Shown here piece after piece: positions 60,130-64,000 of a stretch of 64,000 nucleotides of DNA. The position numbers and the translations under genes were made by a program. How positions within the stretch are numbered: position 1 is the first letter of the stretch; each line of letters starts with the position of its first letter. The stretch is from NCBI GenBank assembly GCA_030248225.1, contig JASANE010025076.1, positions 1-64,000 of the forward strand, in the 5' to 3' direction. Below the pieces are notes generated by a model that was not told where the DNA came from, searched no databases, and saw only the letters and a program-made list of their open reading frames with translations. The stretch is from Trileptium ribeirensis. Taxonomy: Eukaryota > Nematoda > Enoplea > Enoplida > Thoracostomopsidae.

Positions 60130-63100
60130 GTCTGTATTTGTTCAGCTGATTTGACATAGTTCATATGACATTCATTTTGACATGGCATAGCGCAATTTGA
60201 TAAATTGTCAAATCCTTTAGTCAAGATATGCGTAAAACTAATTAACAACCTTGCTACAGGTAATATTTTGAATTACAACTAGCATACCTGTAACGTGGTA
60301 TGTATATTTGAAGTCGTGCAAGAAAATCGTTGACTGCAAAGCTGACTAAAGTCAGTGTTTCAATGATTTGTTCGGGTGCAGTAGCTAGTTCAAACCAGTG
60401 TTTTCTCACTTATTTGAACTCGCCACAAACCGTCGTGGGTACAAATTTTTGAACGCTGGGCTGCCTATGCAACAACCATTACTTGTAAACACAGCTTATA
60501 TGCTAAAGCCGTGGGTCGAAAAGCCTGAACGCACTGCTAGATATATTACAGGTCAGTTGTAGAATAGTCAGGCGGGCGTTCAAAATATTTAAATTGTACG
60601 CTCTGTTGTTTGGCCTCGTCACAACCATGTGTACAAAACTCTGAACAGTCAAATCAGTGCTATTTATCTTGGATCAAATATGGCACATGTTAGTGAAAAC
60701 ACACATTGCCGTGCATTCAGAACCTAGTATCAGTATGTTGTTCAAGTTTAAATAACTCAGAAAAAATCAGTTCAGTTCAGTTCAGTTCAGCAAAATCGTA
60801 CGTCATACTCGTTTTAACTTCTCATGTTCGTGCGAACAAATTTCTGAATGCAGTACAAGCCAGTCCTACAGTTGTAATAAAAGTTTTTGCTCTTCTCAAA
60901 GAGTGAGTATTTGAATATAATTTGAAACATGTATTGGTATTATTTGTAATACAATTTGAAAACTACGAAAATATTGATGTGTTGCTGATCAAAATAGTGT
61001 CTAGTTTAGAAAATCAGTATTCCTAACCAGAGTAGGTAGCACGGCCACGTGTCATTTAATTAAGATCGTATAGCTAGTGCAAGTAATTCACGATGTAGCT
61101 TTTAGTCATCATAATCCAGCAACGAATGGCCGGGTCATTTTAGTCGATGGCTCAGACTTCGACTCTCTTTCATTATGTTCTAGCGATATTTATAGATCTA
61201 TACCTCGGTTTATTTCTACTGTTAAATCATCTTTTCTACCATTTACGCTATGCAAACTTTATATTATTTGCAACATGAGTATCTGTGAAATGGATAAACC
61301 AATATTACTGAAGTGACTTTTAGTACAATGCTAATTAGGTTCTGTGTCTATGTGAACATACATTTGATTGCACGAGCTTCCTTCTTGCACCAGAACTGTT
61401 CAATCATCTTTTAAAATTTGAAATTTGTTAACACTCCGATTCAGGATTTTTACTAAAACAGACTCGGAGAATTTATAGAAACCTTATAAGTATGAAAATT
61501 GGCATAAATATACCCAGTTGTGTTTATGGAAATATCGGGTATTTAATGATTTTACCGATATAATGTGGTTAATTACGCTTTGTGTGGTACTGTTTACTCG
61601 TGCTACGGTAGCAGGGATTTCGTCACTTGTTGGCGCTTTGTATTTTTCATAGAATATTTTTCTTACAATTTTTTTTGAATGAACACTACTAATGCTACAT
61701 CACATTTAGTATTGGTTGCATCTATTCTTTTCTCGACAATTACAGCGTTCACATATTTAGCCATTTTTTATTGCAAAATCTGGTAGGACATTAGCGAATA
61801 TATGCAGCGGCTAGTACCATGCTATAGAAAGCTCCGTTTAGTGCTTAGACTTCACAATTTTCATGCTCCGGCCCGTCAGGTAGTAGCTTCCTAGTCCCAT
61901 TCATCTATTGTTAGAAATATTGCAAAATAGATCGGTATCTACAAAAAAAACTGAGAAACTGGTTCTTGCGTTAATAGAGATTACGATATGACTTGACTAG
62001 ATTAATTATTGATGATAAAGACTATCTTAGTCGTCTCAAAAGCTTATTGTTAGCAATTTTTGAAATTTCATGCTGTAGAACAATACTCGGCGTGAAGCAG
62101 TTTCGCTGTCGTTATTTTAAGACCACAAATCGAAAAACTTGAAAATGTTCACTTTACGGTCTCGAAATACATATATACTTGAAGTGCTAACTCTAGTGTC
62201 GGACAAATGTGCACTCCAGGCGTCGCACCTTGACTCCGCAATAATAAAGCTTTATGCGTCATTTACAATAAGATGCATGTGCATGGTCCTAATTATGTCA
62301 CGCGTTAAAATGAGCTAGCTACTATGTCACGCATGCAGTCCAACTCGACTATTACCACTTTGAATAGCTTAGCTAGGCTATGCATTTGTCATCGAGTGTC
62401 GAGCCGGACTGTGCTTTTGTCACGAGGCGTTCCGCTGAGCCCTAAAACTGAAGCCAGAGAATAGTTTGTCCGCGAACATTACGTTTTACTATACGTACCT
62501 AAATAATGGACCAAAAGCGACGTACAGCTTAAAACGTTAATTGTATATGTTAAAACAAATATATAACTTAGAATTAGTGTGAAAATACTATAGAACAAAA
62601 TGCTACTACACTAAGCACACTACTGAATAAAATTGCTCAATTGACAGTTCAGTCGGACGCCCCGTTTGTCACGCAGAGCCTGCCTAAGCTCCCTATTTGT
62701 CTCATTAAGACTAGCTAAGCTATAAAAATGTACCATAGTAGTCAAGATAAACTATAGGTCAGTCGAACTAGTTGAGTTGAACGCGTGATATAATTTGGCC
62801 CTGGCGCACGCCAACTATTCGGCTACTATACTATAGAGGTTACGGTTACTTTTTATTACCATAGCGGTCATGTTCTGAGCATTCGTGAGAATTAATTTAC
62901 CCTTAAACTGAAATAATTTGATTTATATTTGTACAAAAAATCTAAACACTATCAAATCCAGCAATGAGACAACACAAGCTTGGTTATGGTTTCACTGACA
63001 GTTTATGTGCAGTGGTGATTTGCTTTCGAGTGTTCTCGCCATGAGGTTTTACCATTTGAATGCATTCAAACCAATGCTGGTGTCTTATGGCTTGGTAGAC

Positions 63101-64000
63101 TTGGGTATTGCACTTTTAGACCATTTATTGGCTCCACAAAACGTTTCATCACATAACTTAAGAGCTTTCTAATTGCATAAGTTATATCAATTATTATTAA
63201 ACGATAACTATCGTTATCGCGGTTCCACTTTTTGAGTGAACTAGCATATGCAAGATTAAACAGGAAATGTATCAAAGTAAAACTAAGCTAATGTTACGAA
63301 CTCAAAGGTCTCAGCCGCTATAATATATACACTAAACGTCGCTGTAGGCGAAATCTCAAATACCGTGAACTTTGGATAACTAATCTTATCGAAAAGCCAA
63401 AATATATCGAAAAATAAAAATTTATATTACAAAAAATAATGAAACCAACCTATTTAATAAATTTGCTACTATGCGGCGTTCACGTTATCATTCGGCGCGA
63501 ATTAACTATGACAGATACCGTTTGTAGCAAATGCGCTTTATTAGTCAACTGTCCTGTGTAGGTTTTTCTAAATTTACGATATTTGTATCTTGCCCAAATA
63601 AACATTGCTCAAATAATTCCGAACACTGGCAATAAAACTGTAAGAAGACACGGTGTGTCTGACACTGTCGAGAAGTAGTAATACGCGTAACTATCTACAT
63701 TTGAAAAGAAAAAAAATAAATTAGGCGCTGTTTGGGCTGGGGGGATCAGCAAATGGTCGCACGCCGCTGAAATTGGTACCAATCGACTCAGCTCGACGAG
63801 CTGAGTTCAAAAATACCGCATACGACCATTTTCCGAAAAAATTTTTTTTCATTTTTTTCTGTTTTTACCCAATGGTCCCACCTGTGAAATGTCACCTGAA
63901 AATTTTGAAAAAAAATTTATTTTTGCAAAATAGACATGATGCACCTAGATCGATCCAGCATTACAGGAGAAACTCAATGGTACCATTCATATCGATATAT

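Larger units (their letters stand above)
59066..64000. other. AT-rich DNA to the right of retroelement B; no gene recognised
   Basis: It contains the homopolymer block (59097-59195), a MITE (59841-60129), a short CAGTT run near 60771-60790, a lone TIR-like end near 62252 and another near 63470. Open frames such as 60706-60906, 61077-61316 and 63066-63275 lack domains. Palindrome CTCAGCTCGACGAGCTGAG lies near 63787-63805. Confidence 0.45.

Overview
The window is animal genomic DNA, most likely from an invertebrate. There are no dense operons. One interrupted gene has GT-AG introns, the background is AT-rich, and there are many MITE-like repeats, microsatellites and large LTR retrotransposons with animal-type Ty3/gypsy polymerases. 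The species cannot be named from the sequence alone. No tRNA, rRNA or CRISPR array was seen.

Region 1 (1-28096) is almost one object: a giant Ty3/gypsy-type LTR element read on the minus strand (retroelement A), visibly GC-richer than its surroundings. Its LTRs are about 2.9 kb; the left one is cut by the window edge. In element order it carries a 5.2 kb leader, a 2362-codon ORF (Gag, then a long acidic linker, an unrecognised Cys-containing domain, then a class I-like envelope ectodomain), a pol ORF that begins with what looks like the envelope's membrane anchor, the integrase tail with a long proline-rich extension, and finally a NADAR-SGNH protein. The envelope thus lies between gag and pol, which is unusual. 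The copy is broken by a MITE insertion (11855-12921), an in-frame TGA (11822-11824), a frameshift in integrase (about 7490-7560) and a TAG (4761-4763).

Region 2 (28097-51557) is host sequence. It holds a four-exon ionotropic-glutamate-receptor-like gene on the plus strand (38134-49441). Its introns hold an antisense gag fragment, a 7-bp microsatellite, a TIR element with a LINE-like fragment, and a minisatellite. Around it are tandem repeats (77 bp x6, 141 bp x3) and several MITE pairs.

Region 3 (51558-59065) is a second, compact, apparently intact minus-strand Ty3/gypsy element (retroelement B, 7.5 kb, 301/302-bp LTRs, 5-bp target duplication). Its Gag starts with a signal peptide followed by a 2A ribosome-skipping motif. 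Its Pol ends, after integrase, in a PWWP chromatin-reader domain. Its third ORF is again a NADAR-SGNH fusion, preceded three bases upstream by a strong splice acceptor.

Region 4 (59066-64000) is AT-rich non-coding DNA with a MITE and a suspicious homopolymer block.

The main discovery candidate is that two clearly different LTR elements in the same window both carry, downstream of integrase, the same fusion of a NADAR domain (a family known to remove ADP-ribose from guanine) to an SGNH hydrolase. This suggests a retroelement-borne accessory or counter-defence module. The PWWP integrase tail and the signal-peptide-2A Gag leader of element B are further unusual modules.
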